Assembly: GCA_035279405.1 (NCBI GenBank)
Contig: DATEHU010000040.1
Location: 86,597-150,596 of the forward strand
Length of the DNA: 64,000 nt
Direction: 5' to 3'
Origin: Gammaproteobacteria bacterium
GTDB lineage: Bacteria > Pseudomonadota > Gammaproteobacteria > Natronospirales > REEB76
Shown here: piece by piece, positions 7,413-15,552 of the stretch
How the letters are laid out: every line of letters starts with the position of its first letter
Numbering within the stretch: the first letter of the stretch is position 1
Notes under the pieces: model-generated
Seen by the model: the letters and a program-made list of their open reading frames with translations, nothing else
The model's database searches: none
Told to the model about the DNA's origin: nothing
Translations under genes and position numbers: made by a program

Positions 7413-10400
7413 TCAAGCGCATCGTGGCCATTGCTGCAGCCGCGCTCATTCTGCTGATCGCGGGCACGGTGCTGTTCGCGCTGCACAGCGAAACCGTGCT
7501 GCGCTGGAGCGTGACGCAGTTGGTTGCGCGTTACTCCGGCCAGCTCAGTGTCGGAACGGTGCAGGGCTCACTCTCCGGACCGATCACGCTCGGCGACGTG
7601 CAGGTGCACGCCCCGACATTCGACGCCCGGATCGGCAGTATCGCCATGGAATGGCGAATTTCGGCATTGCTGGGGCGACAGCTGAACATCACGCGCCTGG
7701 ATTTGAACGCGGTGCAAGTCACACTCAAGTCCGGCACGGGTGCAACGCATTTCCGTTTGGTGCGCCCGCAGCCGCCGCACCTGCCAGTGGCCATCAACGT
7801 GCAGCAGCTCAGGCTTCAGAACCTGCAGATCGAAGCGCCCGGCCTGGCACAGCCGCTAACCGTGAATGAAGCGCAGTTCGCGATCCGACTCGATAACCAC
7901 GCGTGGTCGGTGAGTGGATTGCGGGCCAGCGGTGCCCAACTGCACGTGGCCGGCGACGGTGACTGGCAATTCCAGCCGGGCGAGCATATCAAGGGGCAAC
8001 TGCAGTGGCAGTTGCATCTGCCGCAGTGGCCGGCATTCGCGGGGCGGGCGAGCCTTGTGGGCGATGAGCAACGGGTGGTTCTCAGCGGATCCTTGACGGC
8101 TCCGTTCCCGCTGCAGGTCGCGGCGCAAATCCATGCGCTGTTCACCGCGCCGTCCTGGGACGGTACGCTGGAATTCAGCGATTTCGATCCGCAGCATCTG
8201 CGCGACGACTGGCCGCAACTCACTGCACGCGGGGCTTTGCGGTTGCAGGGCGATGCGCAGGCCACGGTGCTTACCGGCGACATCGACGCGCGCGAACCCG
8301 TCTATGGACTGTGGCAAAGCCACGTGGATCTGAGCTGGGCCGACCGCGTGCTCGAAATCCGCAGCCTGAATCTGGCGCGTGCGCAGACCCGCACACGTTT
8401 CGCACTTGCCGGCCAGGTGCGTTACGTACAGGGCCGATGGCAGCCGACGCTGCATGGCGAATGGCAGGCATTGCCGCTGCCCCTGACGGGCAAGCCGTGG
8501 TTCACATCGCCGCGCGGCAATCTCACATTGACTACCAAAGCGCATCAGGTGCTGTTGAGTCTCGACGGCGCGCTCGACAACGGCGGCCAATTCAAGGCCG
8601 AAGGCGGCGTTCATTTGGCAGCGCCGCATGCCTGGCAACTCACGGCGAGCACGCGCAAATTCCAGCTTGCCCTGACGAATTTCAAGCGCGGCCAGCCGCT
8701 GCCGCCCATGGATCTTCAGTTCCGTGGCCACGGCGATGCGGCGCTCACGGTCGTGGACCGCTTCAATGCCGCCTGGCTCGGCGGCCGGATACAGGCACAA
8801 GGCCGGGTGCCGCACGTGTCTGGCCAGAACTGGGGATTCACGGTCGTCGCGCAGCAGCTCAATCCCGCGGCCCTGTATCCGGATTTTCCGGGCGCGCTCA
8901 ACTTCGATGCGCGGCTCTCGGGGCGGCTCGGACCGCGCGCGGACTGGAATGTGCAGGTGACGCGCCTTGACGGCGAGCTGCGCGGGGTGCCGGTGCTTGC
9001 CTCCGGCAGCGTGAGTCACCACGCGGGCCTCTGGCAGTTCCAGCGGCTGCAAGTGCAGTCCGGCAAAAACCGCTTGCAACTCGACGGTGAATACGGCCGG
9101 CATGCGCAACTTGCCTGGACGCTCGACGCCCCGGACCTCGCCTCGCTCTGGCCGGGCATTCACGGGGATTTGCACAGCAGCGGCCAAGCGGATTTATCCG
9201 GCGCGGTACCCCAGTTGAGTTTCAGCCTCCAGGGCCGGAACCTGCAGTACGCAGACGACAGCGTGCAGAAGCTGGAGTTGCAGGCGAGCCTTGCAGGAAC
9301 GGCTCCGACGAGCAACGCGAGCATGCACGTTGCGGGTGCGCAGATCGGAAGGCTCAGGATTGATTCCGCCGACGGCGAAGCCACGGGCGCGCCGCTGGAC
9401 CAGCAGCTCAAACTCGCGCTTGCTTCGCCCTATGGAAATGTGCAATTCGCCGGCCGCGGCAGTTACGCGAACCGCGTGTGGCAGGGCGATCTCACCGAGG
9501 TCACGCTGTCACCGCGCGACGCTGGAGAATGGAAGAACTCGACGCCGTGGCAGCCGCGTATCGCCGCGGCGCATTTCAGCCTGCCGCAAGCCTGTGTGAA
9601 GCAAGGCGGTGCCGGTACCTGCGTGCAGGCCGAGTGGCAGCCCGGACATTGGCAGGCGGACGCGCTCATCACTGCGGTGCCCATGAGTGACTTGCAGGCG
9701 CTGCTGCCGGAGGGCCTCGCGTATGACGGCAGCTTCGGCGGTACGCTGCATGTCCAGGAAGCCGACGGCAAGCGCAGTCTTGATCTCGCCGCCAGTCTGT
9801 CGCCGGGCGGGATTCACAGCGTCGTCAACCGCCAGCGCGTGACCCTGCTCGCCTACACCTCCGGCAACGTCAAGCTGCAATCCAATGATGAGCAGAGCAC
9901 GGGGGAACTCACTTGGTCATTGGCGGACGGCGGTTATCTGAACATGCAATCGCGTATCGCGCGCGCCTCGGGCGACGCGCTGAGCGGCAATATCCGCGGC
10001 GAACTGCGCGACTTTCAGCTGATTCCCGCCTTGGTGCCGGCGGTCGGTGCGGTGAACGGCAAACTCGACGTCAATCTGGTGTTGAGCGGCACGCCCTCGG
10101 ATCCGTTGTTTGACGGCAGCGCGGTGCTCAGCGACGGCGAGTTGAGCGTGCCGCGCTACGGCCTGCACATCACCGACATCCTGCTCAAGCTCCAGGGCGA
10201 TGGTGGTCATTTGCAGCTCGATGGCAGCGCGCGTTCCGGCAACGGCAATCTTGCCTGGACGAGCAGCGCCACGCGCAGCGCGAACCACTGGCAGGCCCAG
10301 GGCAAACTGACCGGGGATAATTTCCGCGCGGTGAATACGCCGGAAGCGCAGGTGGCGGTGTCGCCGGCCCTGGATCTCAAGCTCGACAATTACGACCTCT

Positions 10401-11272
10401 GGCTGAACGGCGATGTCACGCTGCCAAGCGCGAAACTCCAGCCACGCGACCTCAGCCAGACCGCAGGCGTGTCTCCGGACCAGGTAATCGTGGGCGCAAA
10501 AACCCCGGCGCCGGGCAAATGGCGCGTGCACGCCAAGGTGCGCGCCATCATGGGACCGGACGTGCGCTTCGACGGATTCGGGCTCACCGGCCGCATCGCC
10601 GGCAGCGTGCAGGCGGTGGACGAGCCGGGCCATGCGACTATCGGCAACGGCACGCTCGAAATCCTGGGCGGGAAATTCACCGCCTACGGCCAGAAGCTCA
10701 ACATTGACCGCGGCCGCCTGCTGTTCAGCGGCGGCGCGATTGACAACCCGGCCCTCGACATCCGCGCCATCCGCCCGCCGGCGCATCCGGTGACCGTGGC
10801 GCCCGGCGCCAGCGAACAGAAAGTCGGCGTCATCGTGCGCGGCAGTCTGCGGCATCCCAAGGTGTCGCTGTTTTCGCAGCCGCCGCTGCCGCAGTCGCAG
10901 ATGCTGGCCTATCTGCTCACCGGCCAGACCGGCGTCAACCAGAGCCTCTCGCCGCTGATCAGCGCGCCGCCCACCACGGCTTCGGATATCACCCAGATCG
11001 CCGGCGGCCAATTGCTGGCGTCGGAACTCGGCGAGCAGATCGGCGTCAAGGACGTGAGCGTGCAGAATGTGACGCTTGCCAGCGGCAGCAGTGCACCCGC
11101 CGTGTTCCTCGGCAAATACCTGTCGCCGCGGCTGTACATCAGCTACGGTACGGTATTCGGCCAACCGTTCAACACGCTGCGCCTGCAGTACACGCTGAGT
11201 GCGCGCTGGATGCTCCAAGCCGAGACCGGTTTCGCGAGCGGCGCGGATTTGATATACAGCATCGAGCGCTGA
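7409..11272 (+). CDS. tamB: TamB, inner-membrane-anchored subunit of the translocation and assembly module
   Basis: A 1287-residue AsmA-like protein. An N-terminal transmembrane anchor (residues about 4-26) is followed by a long periplasmic beta-structure and the C-terminal TamB/DUF490 domain (about 930-1287). That domain has family blocks such as FTAYGQKLNIDRGRLLFSGG and SQMLAYLLTGQ, and the C-terminal LSARWMLQAETGFASGADLIYSIER region that contacts TamA. It spans the periplasm as a hydrophobic groove. The length is close to E. coli TamB. It starts at GTG 7409, overlapping the tamA stop by 4 bases (GTGA), so tamA-tamB are one operon. Confidence 0.95.
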   Translation: MIKRIVAIAAAALILLIAGTVLFALHSETVLRWSVTQLVARYSGQLSVGTVQGSLSGPITLGDVQVHAPTFDARIGSIAMEWRISALLGRQLNITRLDLNAVQVTLKSGTGATHFRLVRPQPPHLPVAINVQQLRLQNLQIEAPGLAQPLTVNEAQFAIRLDNHAWSVSGLRASGAQLHVAGDGDWQFQPGEHIKGQLQWQLHLPQWPAFAGRASLVGDEQRVVLSGSLTAPFPLQVAAQIHALFTAPSWDGTLEFSDFDPQHLRDDWPQLTARGALRLQGDAQATVLTGDIDAREPVYGLWQSHVDLSWADRVLEIRSLNLARAQTRTRFALAGQVRYVQGRWQPTLHGEWQALPLPLTGKPWFTSPRGNLTLTTKAHQVLLSLDGALDNGGQFKAEGGVHLAAPHAWQLTASTRKFQLALTNFKRGQPLPPMDLQFRGHGDAALTVVDRFNAAWLGGRIQAQGRVPHVSGQNWGFTVVAQQLNPAALYPDFPGALNFDARLSGRLGPRADWNVQVTRLDGELRGVPVLASGSVSHHAGLWQFQRLQVQSGKNRLQLDGEYGRHAQLAWTLDAPDLASLWPGIHGDLHSSGQADLSGAVPQLSFSLQGRNLQYADDSVQKLELQASLAGTAPTSNASMHVAGAQIGRLRIDSADGEATGAPLDQQLKLALASPYGNVQFAGRGSYANRVWQGDLTEVTLSPRDAGEWKNSTPWQPRIAAAHFSLPQACVKQGGAGTCVQAEWQPGHWQADALITAVPMSDLQALLPEGLAYDGSFGGTLHVQEADGKRSLDLAASLSPGGIHSVVNRQRVTLLAYTSGNVKLQSNDEQSTGELTWSLADGGYLNMQSRIARASGDALSGNIRGELRDFQLIPALVPAVGAVNGKLDVNLVLSGTPSDPLFDGSAVLSDGELSVPRYGLHITDILLKLQGDGGHLQLDGSARSGNGNLAWTSSATRSANHWQAQGKLTGDNFRAVNTPEAQVAVSPALDLKLDNYDLWLNGDVTLPSAKLQPRDLSQTAGVSPDQVIVGAKTPAPGKWRVHAKVRAIMGPDVRFDGFGLTGRIAGSVQAVDEPGHATIGNGTLEILGGKFTAYGQKLNIDRGRLLFSGGAIDNPALDIRAIRPPAHPVTVAPGASEQKVGVIVRGSLRHPKVSLFSQPPLPQSQMLAYLLTGQTGVNQSLSPLISAPPTTASDITQIAGGQLLASELGEQIGVKDVSVQNVTLASGSSAPAVFLGKYLSPRLYISYGTVFGQPFNTLRLQYTLSARWMLQAETGFASGADLIYSIER

Positions 11273-11273
11273 C

Positions 11274-12092
11274 ATGCATCAACGACCTGTGCTTCTGGGA
11301 ATAACGGCCGCGTGGCTGTGTCTGGCGCCAGTCGCGGCGTTGGCCGCGAACGAATCCGGCTGGTTCGCGAGTCTCGGTGCATTCGATCCCAAGGCTTCGA
11401 CCAACATCCGCCTGGATGCGCCGCAGGGAGCGGTCGGAACCAATCTGCACCTGGAATCCGATCTCAATCTGCCGCGGCGGCGCGTGGTGCCGCAGGCGGC
11501 CTTGGGTTACCGCTCTGACGCGCGTTCCTCGCTGGAATTCAATTACTTCGATCTGCGCCGTACCGGCAGCCGCGTGATCGACGAAAACATCGTTTACGGC
11601 GGTGTGAATTACACGCTCAACACCACGGTCGGCACGTTTACGGACGTGCGCACCGATTCGCTGTTATATCGTTATGCCATCGTGGCGGACTATCCCTGGA
11701 GCTTGAGCATCGCCGCGGGCGTGCACGCCACGCATTTCACGGTCGGACTGTCGGACCAGAACAGCGGCGTGTCCAAATCAGCGGATGCCCAGGCGCCATT
11801 ACCGGTCGTGGGTCTGCGCGGCCTGTACGATGTGCACGGCTGGCAGTTCCGGTCTGAAGCCTCGTATTTCAAGATGACGGTGAATGGCATCCGCGGCCAT
11901 TTGAACCGCTACACGCTGTCAGCACTGCATCCGCTGATTGACGGCCTGTCGCTGGAGCTTGGCTACACTTATTACGCCTTGGCGCTGCAGGCAGAGCGTT
12001 CCGATCTCACCGGCTACATGCGTTTTGTCTACCATGGACCATTCCTGAACCTGTGTTACGGCTGCCAGGCGCTGGCGCCTGACGCGCGCTGA
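11274..12092 (+). CDS. Small outer-membrane beta-barrel protein downstream of tamB
   Basis: I do not recognise a named family. The 272-residue protein has a signal peptide (hydrophobic LLGITAAWLCLAPVAALAA). It then shows alternating polar/aromatic strands typical of an 8-10 stranded barrel, such as SLEFNYFDLRRTGS, YRYAIVADYPWSLSIAAGVHA, WQFRSEASYFKM and LSLELGYTYYALAL. The N-terminal FASLGAFDPKASTNIRLDA segment resembles barrel proteins annotated as hypothetical outer-membrane proteins. Two Cys (CYGC) sit near the C-terminus. It begins 1 base after the tamB stop, so it is probably in the tam operon and could be a TAM client; that is inference. Confidence 0.6.
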   Translation: MHQRPVLLGITAAWLCLAPVAALAANESGWFASLGAFDPKASTNIRLDAPQGAVGTNLHLESDLNLPRRRVVPQAALGYRSDARSSLEFNYFDLRRTGSRVIDENIVYGGVNYTLNTTVGTFTDVRTDSLLYRYAIVADYPWSLSIAAGVHATHFTVGLSDQNSGVSKSADAQAPLPVVGLRGLYDVHGWQFRSEASYFKMTVNGIRGHLNRYTLSALHPLIDGLSLELGYTYYALALQAERSDLTGYMRFVYHGPFLNLCYGCQALAPDAR

Positions 12093-12121
12093 ACGCTCCC
12101 GGCAAAATGACCATCCGTGAC

Positions 12122-12412
12122 AAATCCCCCCGCGCGCTCGGCGCGCTTCCCCCCTTTGCAAAGGGGGGCGAGGAGCGACGCTCCGAGCGGGCAGCCATGG
12201 GCACAGCGCGACGCGCTGTGCGGGAGACCATGGATGGTCTCCCTGGACCTGTACACGGCGCAGGATGGCAGAGTGTGCAGGGCTGCCCTGGACTTTCGGA
12301 CGAAGCAGGGTGAGCGGCAACGCCGCGAACGCCCATACAGGATGTATGGGCTGGACTTTTGGCGAAGCAGGATTGCGCAGCCAACAAGCGAAGTACGATA
12401 GAGGGGGGATTT
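12122..12412. mobile_element. 291-bp hairpin-rich element with 10-bp terminal inverted repeats
   Basis: AAATCCCCCC (12122-12131) and GGGGGGATTT (12403-12412) are perfect terminal inverted repeats. Between them lie at least six tight hairpins: a 20-bp palindrome at 12149-12168 (CCCCCCTTTG/CAAAGGGGGG), GGAGC/GCTCC at 12172-12184, a 10-bp stem with 1-base loop at 12201-12221, a 10-bp stem with GG loop at 12222-12243, CAGGGC/GCCCTG at 12278-12290 and CCCATACA/TGTATGGG at 12332-12350. A CTGGACTTT...CGAAGCAGG motif occurs twice (from about 12288 and 12351). No protein-like ORF is present. It fills most of the 383-bp gap before the LysE gene and resembles a non-autonomous MITE-like or structured-RNA repeat. 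Confidence 0.6.
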
Positions 12413-12475
12413 CAGTCATGTTGAATATACGTCGCCGCCCAATTCAATGCGCGACCTGAGCGCCGAACACTGAAT

Positions 12476-13090
12476 ATGCAACCAATCCTGCATTTGTCCA
12501 TGTGGCACGCGGTGTTGGGCGGCGCGCTGCTTGCGATCAGCATCGCGGCGCCGCCGGGGCCGGTCACGACCATCATGGCGAATTGCGCGATGCGCGGTCG
12601 GGTCAGGGAATCACTGCTGATGGCGGCCGGTGCGATTCTGGGCGACATGCTATGGCTCGGCCTTGCGATCATCGGTGTCATCGCGTTTCTCGATCACCGC
12701 CCGCACGCAGTGGGCATACTGGGGCTTGTGGGGGCGGCGCTGCTCTTGTGGATGGCCTGGCGCACGTGGCAGACGCGGCATGCCGGTCTGCAGACCGGCG
12801 CTACGCCGGGCTCCATGAAGCTCGGCATTTTCACGACCGTGACCAGCCCGTTTTCATTCGCCTGGTGGCTGGCGAACGGCTCACTCCTTTATACCGCTTG
12901 GGGCTGGCCCGGCATCGCCACCTTCTTTGTCACCGGCAGCCTGTATGCCGCAGCCTTCACCTACGCGTTCCGTTGGGTGGGGCGCAAAGCCCTGTCCGCC
13001 ATCGTCTGGGTCGCCTACGTGAGCGTCGTGATGCTCGCAGGTTTCGGCCTGTACGTGGGTTGGACGAGTTTGCGCTTGCTGCACGCCTGA
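12476..13090 (+). CDS. LysE/RhtB-family amino-acid exporter
   Basis: A 204-residue inner-membrane protein with the LysE-family hallmark AAPPGPVTTIMANCAMRGR (about 24-42) at the first transmembrane segment, and further hydrophobic segments at about 45-70, 78-95, 112-130, 140-160 and 175-200. The mid-protein TSPFSFAWWLANG block matches the family's second half. Members export amino acids or homoserine lactone-like compounds; the substrate is unknown. The ATG at 12476 follows the hairpin element by about 60 bp, so its promoter must lie in or next to that element. Confidence 0.88.
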   Translation: MQPILHLSMWHAVLGGALLAISIAAPPGPVTTIMANCAMRGRVRESLLMAAGAILGDMLWLGLAIIGVIAFLDHRPHAVGILGLVGAALLLWMAWRTWQTRHAGLQTGATPGSMKLGIFTTVTSPFSFAWWLANGSLLYTAWGWPGIATFFVTGSLYAAAFTYAFRWVGRKALSAIVWVAYVSVVMLAGFGLYVGWTSLRLLHA

Positions 13091-13135
13091 GGCATTGCGC
13101 TTGTGTGCGCAGTTGTCCGGTCCTAAGCTGCCTGT

Positions 13136-13360
13136 GTGACTGCACGCTTGCCGATCCTCACGTCCGTTCTCACCTGCCCGCTCTGTGGCCGGAATACCGA
13201 AGCGCAGATGCCGACGGATGCTTGTCAGCACTTCTGGGAGTGCCCGCACTGCGGCACGTTGTTGAAACCGAAACCCGGCGACTGCTGCGTGTTCTGCTCC
13301 TATGGCTCCGTGCGCTGCCCGCCGAAACAACGGGAGCGTATGGTTGCAAATAAATTGTAG
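13136..13360 (+). CDS. GDCCVxC-motif small cysteine-rich protein
   Basis: A 74-residue protein with CPLC (C14, C17), CPHC (C36, C39) and the signature GDCCVFCSYGSVRCPP (C50, C51, C54, C61). This matches the small conserved family called GDCCVxC domain-containing (seleno)protein; in this copy the variable position is cysteine, with no in-frame TGA. The pairs of CxxC suggest zinc or another metal, and the function is unknown. The GTG at 13136 is the likely start; there is no strong ribosome-binding site. The last codon and the TAG stop (13355-13360) are contributed by the adjacent dispersed repeat. Confidence 0.85.
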   Translation: MTARLPILTSVLTCPLCGRNTEAQMPTDACQHFWECPHCGTLLKPKPGDCCVFCSYGSVRCPPKQRERMVANKL

Positions 13361-13467
13361 GAGCGGCTTTAGCCGCGATGTTGTATTTATTTCGCGGCGA
13401 GTGCAGATTTTTGCTCCTGCAAAATCTGTATTTCCGCCATCCATGGCGGTCATCGCCGCTCCCACAA
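13355..13467. repeat. 113-bp TTGTAGGAGCGGC inverted-repeat element
   Basis: The ends TTGTAGGAGCGGC (13355-13367) and GCCGCTCCCACAA (13455-13467) are inverted repeats matching at 12 of 13 positions. The inner sequence has further self-complementary parts (AGATTTTTGCTCCTGCAAAATCT). Related sequences are abundant in Pseudomonas and Xanthomonadaceae. It fits exactly between two convergent genes: it supplies the stop of the GDCCVxC gene, and its other end abuts the DUF979 stop at 13468. It may act as a bidirectional transcript end, although no T-run is present. Confidence 0.8.
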
Positions 13468-14424
13468 TCAGAAGCGGAACACCAGGAAATACATCAGCAG
13501 GATATTGACTCCAAGCAACATCAGACCGGTGGGAATCTGCACTTTAACGACGCCGTTCTGGTCCGGCAATTCCAAGAGCGCCGCCGGCACGATGTTGAAG
13601 TTCGCGGCCATGGGCGTCATGAGCGTGCCGCAGTAACCGGAGAGCATGCCGATGGCCGCCATGATGGCGGGATCGCCGCCGAGCTTGTGCACGATGAGCG
13701 GCAGGCCCACGCCTGCGACCATCACCGGAAATGCCGCGAAGGCGTTGCCCATGATCATGGTGAACAGCGCCATGCCCACCGCGAAGGCCACGATCACCAG
13801 GAACTTCGCGTCCGCCGGGATGAAATCCGTGACCAGGCCGGAGACCACCTGGCCCACGCCGGCCGCGGCGAACAGTGCGCCCAGCGCAGCCAACAGTTGC
13901 GGCAACACCGTCACCGTGCCCACGGCCGTCAACAGCCGCCGGCCCTCGTGAAGTCCGGTGGCGAATCGCTGGCGGAACAGCCACAGTGCGACGAAGAACG
14001 CCACGACCACGGACAGGCCCAGGCCGACGAGCGTGGCGTTGCCGGCGGTGGCCAGCGGATGACCGGCGATCACGATCTTCGGCAGCACCAGTGTGCCGAG
14101 AAAAGTCACGAACGGAATGCACAGCGCCGGGATAAATAATTTGTCCTTGAGGCGCGCCGCGCTTTGCCGGCGCTCCGGTTCGGCCGCCGTGGACACTTTG
14201 CTCATGCCGAGGTCTTTCCAGCCGGTCACCAGCGCCATGAGAATCACCAGGCAGCCGGTCACGAACGGCGGCAGCACCGAACCGAATAGGAAGGTGATGC
14301 TGTAGATTGCCCAGAACACGGTCTTGCGCAGGCGTTTGGGATTGGCGCGGTCGAGGTATTCGAGCACCGCGGCCACGCCGAACAGCAGGCCGGCGAGAAC
14401 ATAAACGTATTCCAGCCGGATCAT
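13468..14424 (-). CDS. DUF979 family inner-membrane protein
   Basis: A 318-residue polytopic membrane protein with about 8-9 hydrophobic segments. The family-like blocks are the N-terminal LEYVYVLAGLLFG, PKIVIAGHPLATAGNATLVGLGLS, TMIMGNAFAAFPVMVAGVGLP and MLSGYCGTLMTPMAANFNIVPAALLEL. DUF979 proteins occur next to DUF969 proteins and, as I recall, often near pyroglutamyl peptidase genes, so the pair may form a transporter for a small peptide or cyclic amino acid; no such peptidase is seen here. It is probably transcribed with the DUF969 gene, though a dispersed repeat separates them. Confidence 0.85.
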   Translation of the reverse strand: MIRLEYVYVLAGLLFGVAAVLEYLDRANPKRLRKTVFWAIYSITFLFGSVLPPFVTGCLVILMALVTGWKDLGMSKVSTAAEPERRQSAARLKDKLFIPALCIPFVTFLGTLVLPKIVIAGHPLATAGNATLVGLGLSVVVAFFVALWLFRQRFATGLHEGRRLLTAVGTVTVLPQLLAALGALFAAAGVGQVVSGLVTDFIPADAKFLVIVAFAVGMALFTMIMGNAFAAFPVMVAGVGLPLIVHKLGGDPAIMAAIGMLSGYCGTLMTPMAANFNIVPAALLELPDQNGVVKVQIPTGLMLLGVNILLMYFLVFRF

Positions 14425-14487
14425 GGGCGGCTCGCGTCAAGATAAATGGAATGGTTTTTCATGAGAACGTATCTCAAGATTTCGAAC

Positions 14488-14597
14488 CGTTCGTGTTGAG
14501 CGTAGCGGAGCGCAGCTCCGCGAAGTCGAAACGCAGGATATTCTCGAATCCGATACCCTTCGACTTCGTGCCTTCGGCACTACGCTCAGGGCGAACG
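14488..14597. repeat. Dispersed inverted-repeat element, copy 2 (110 bp)
   Basis: This is a second copy of the element at 1834-1940. The left arm CGTTCGTGTTGAGCGTAGC is identical, and the right arm ends in TACGCTCAGGGCGAACG. The inner palindrome is GGAGCGCAGCTCC. The centres differ: here GAATCCGATACCCTTCGACTTCGTGCC carries an extra CCTTCGGC. It lies between the DUF969 and DUF979 genes, inside a probable operon. Confidence 0.8.
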
Positions 14598-14619
14598 GAT
14601 TTTGAGAAAGGCATTAGTT

Positions 14620-15360
14620 TCATACCTCTGGCGCCCCCTCACCCTTGCCGTCTCCCCCACGTGCGTGGGGGAGAGGCGAGTTCGAAATAGTCGTTAATTG
14701 TTTGCGCAGCCTGCGATCCAGCAGCATCAGACGCACCGAGTGAATGATGAATACCGCCACGGCGGTGGGAATCGCCCACAGCGCGATGTGCAGCGGAGTG
14801 AGATGAATGCCGTTCGCGTCCAGCACGCCCTTGATGAGCAGTACCGAACCCATGGCGAGAAAAATATCCTCACCGAAAAATACGCCGACGTTATCCACGG
14901 CGGCGGCGTGCGCGCGAATTAAATAGCGAGTCTGGTCCGGCAGCGCGCCGAAACGTGCTTCCGCCGCGGCTTCCGCCATGGGCGCGATCAGCGGGCGCAC
15001 CATCTGCGCTTGTCCGCCGAGCGATGTCAGGCCGATGGTGGCGGTGAGCTGGCGGATCGCGAGGTACAGGAGCAGCACGCGGCCGGTGGTGGCGCTGTGG
15101 ATGCGGGAAATCAATTCCTGCGCGCGTTCCTTGAGGCCGCCGCGTTCCAGCAGGCCGATGACCGGCAGCGTGAGCCACACCAGCCCCATGTAGCGGTTCT
15201 CAGTGAAGGCGCGCCCGAATTCGCTGATGATGGCCACCGGATGCAGTCCGCCGGCGAAACCCGTGGCGATTCCGGCGACCGTCACCACCAGTAGCGGGTT
15301 CACCTTGAGCGCGAAGCCGACGATGACCACGAGCACGCCGATGAGCGTCAACAGGTGCAT
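14620..15360 (-). CDS. DUF969 family inner-membrane protein
   Basis: A 246-residue polytopic membrane protein beginning MHLLTLIGVLVVIVGFALKV. Family-like blocks are NPLLVVTVAGIATGFAGGL, YMGLVWLTLPVIGLLERGGLKERA, TIGLTSLGGQAQMVRPLIAPMAEA and VDNVGVFFGEDIFLAMGSVLL. It is the partner of the DUF979 protein downstream on the same strand. The last 20 or so residues (from NSPLPHARGG) are encoded by a dispersed repeat whose 11-bp stem palindrome spans 14651-14674, so the native C-terminus has been replaced by repeat-derived sequence. It starts at ATG 15360; function unknown, probably transport. Confidence 0.85.
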   Translation of the reverse strand: MHLLTLIGVLVVIVGFALKVNPLLVVTVAGIATGFAGGLHPVAIISEFGRAFTENRYMGLVWLTLPVIGLLERGGLKERAQELISRIHSATTGRVLLLYLAIRQLTATIGLTSLGGQAQMVRPLIAPMAEAAAEARFGALPDQTRYLIRAHAAAVDNVGVFFGEDIFLAMGSVLLIKGVLDANGIHLTPLHIALWAIPTAVAVFIIHSVRLMLLDRRLRKQLTTISNSPLPHARGGDGKGEGAPEV

Positions 15361-15552
15361 GCGGTTTTGCTCCGGGCTTTCATGGACGGTGGCCGCGTCA
15401 TTCTAACGGTCCGCTCGTCACGATGCGTACCCTACGCTAGGCGGCTTTCGCGCGCGGCCCGCCCCGTTTGGTTGTTTGCCGACGTCTTCGCCCATGCGCC
15501 GGAAGTGTGTGCAGCGATGGAGAGCAGGTCGGGTGATCTGTCTAATGACGGG

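Noticed and set aside
7856..9187. Antisense ORFs opposite tamB (also 9917-11275)
   Set aside because: Arg/Ala/His-rich shadow translations of a well-supported gene.
12100..12470. CRISPR array suggested by the repeated hairpins at 12.1-12.4 kb
   Set aside because: The stems differ from each other and are not evenly spaced direct repeats with unique spacers; there are no cas genes.
13136..13360. Selenoprotein reading of the GDCCVxC gene
   Set aside because: All motif positions are TGC/TGT-type Cys codons and there is no in-frame TGA before the TAG stop.
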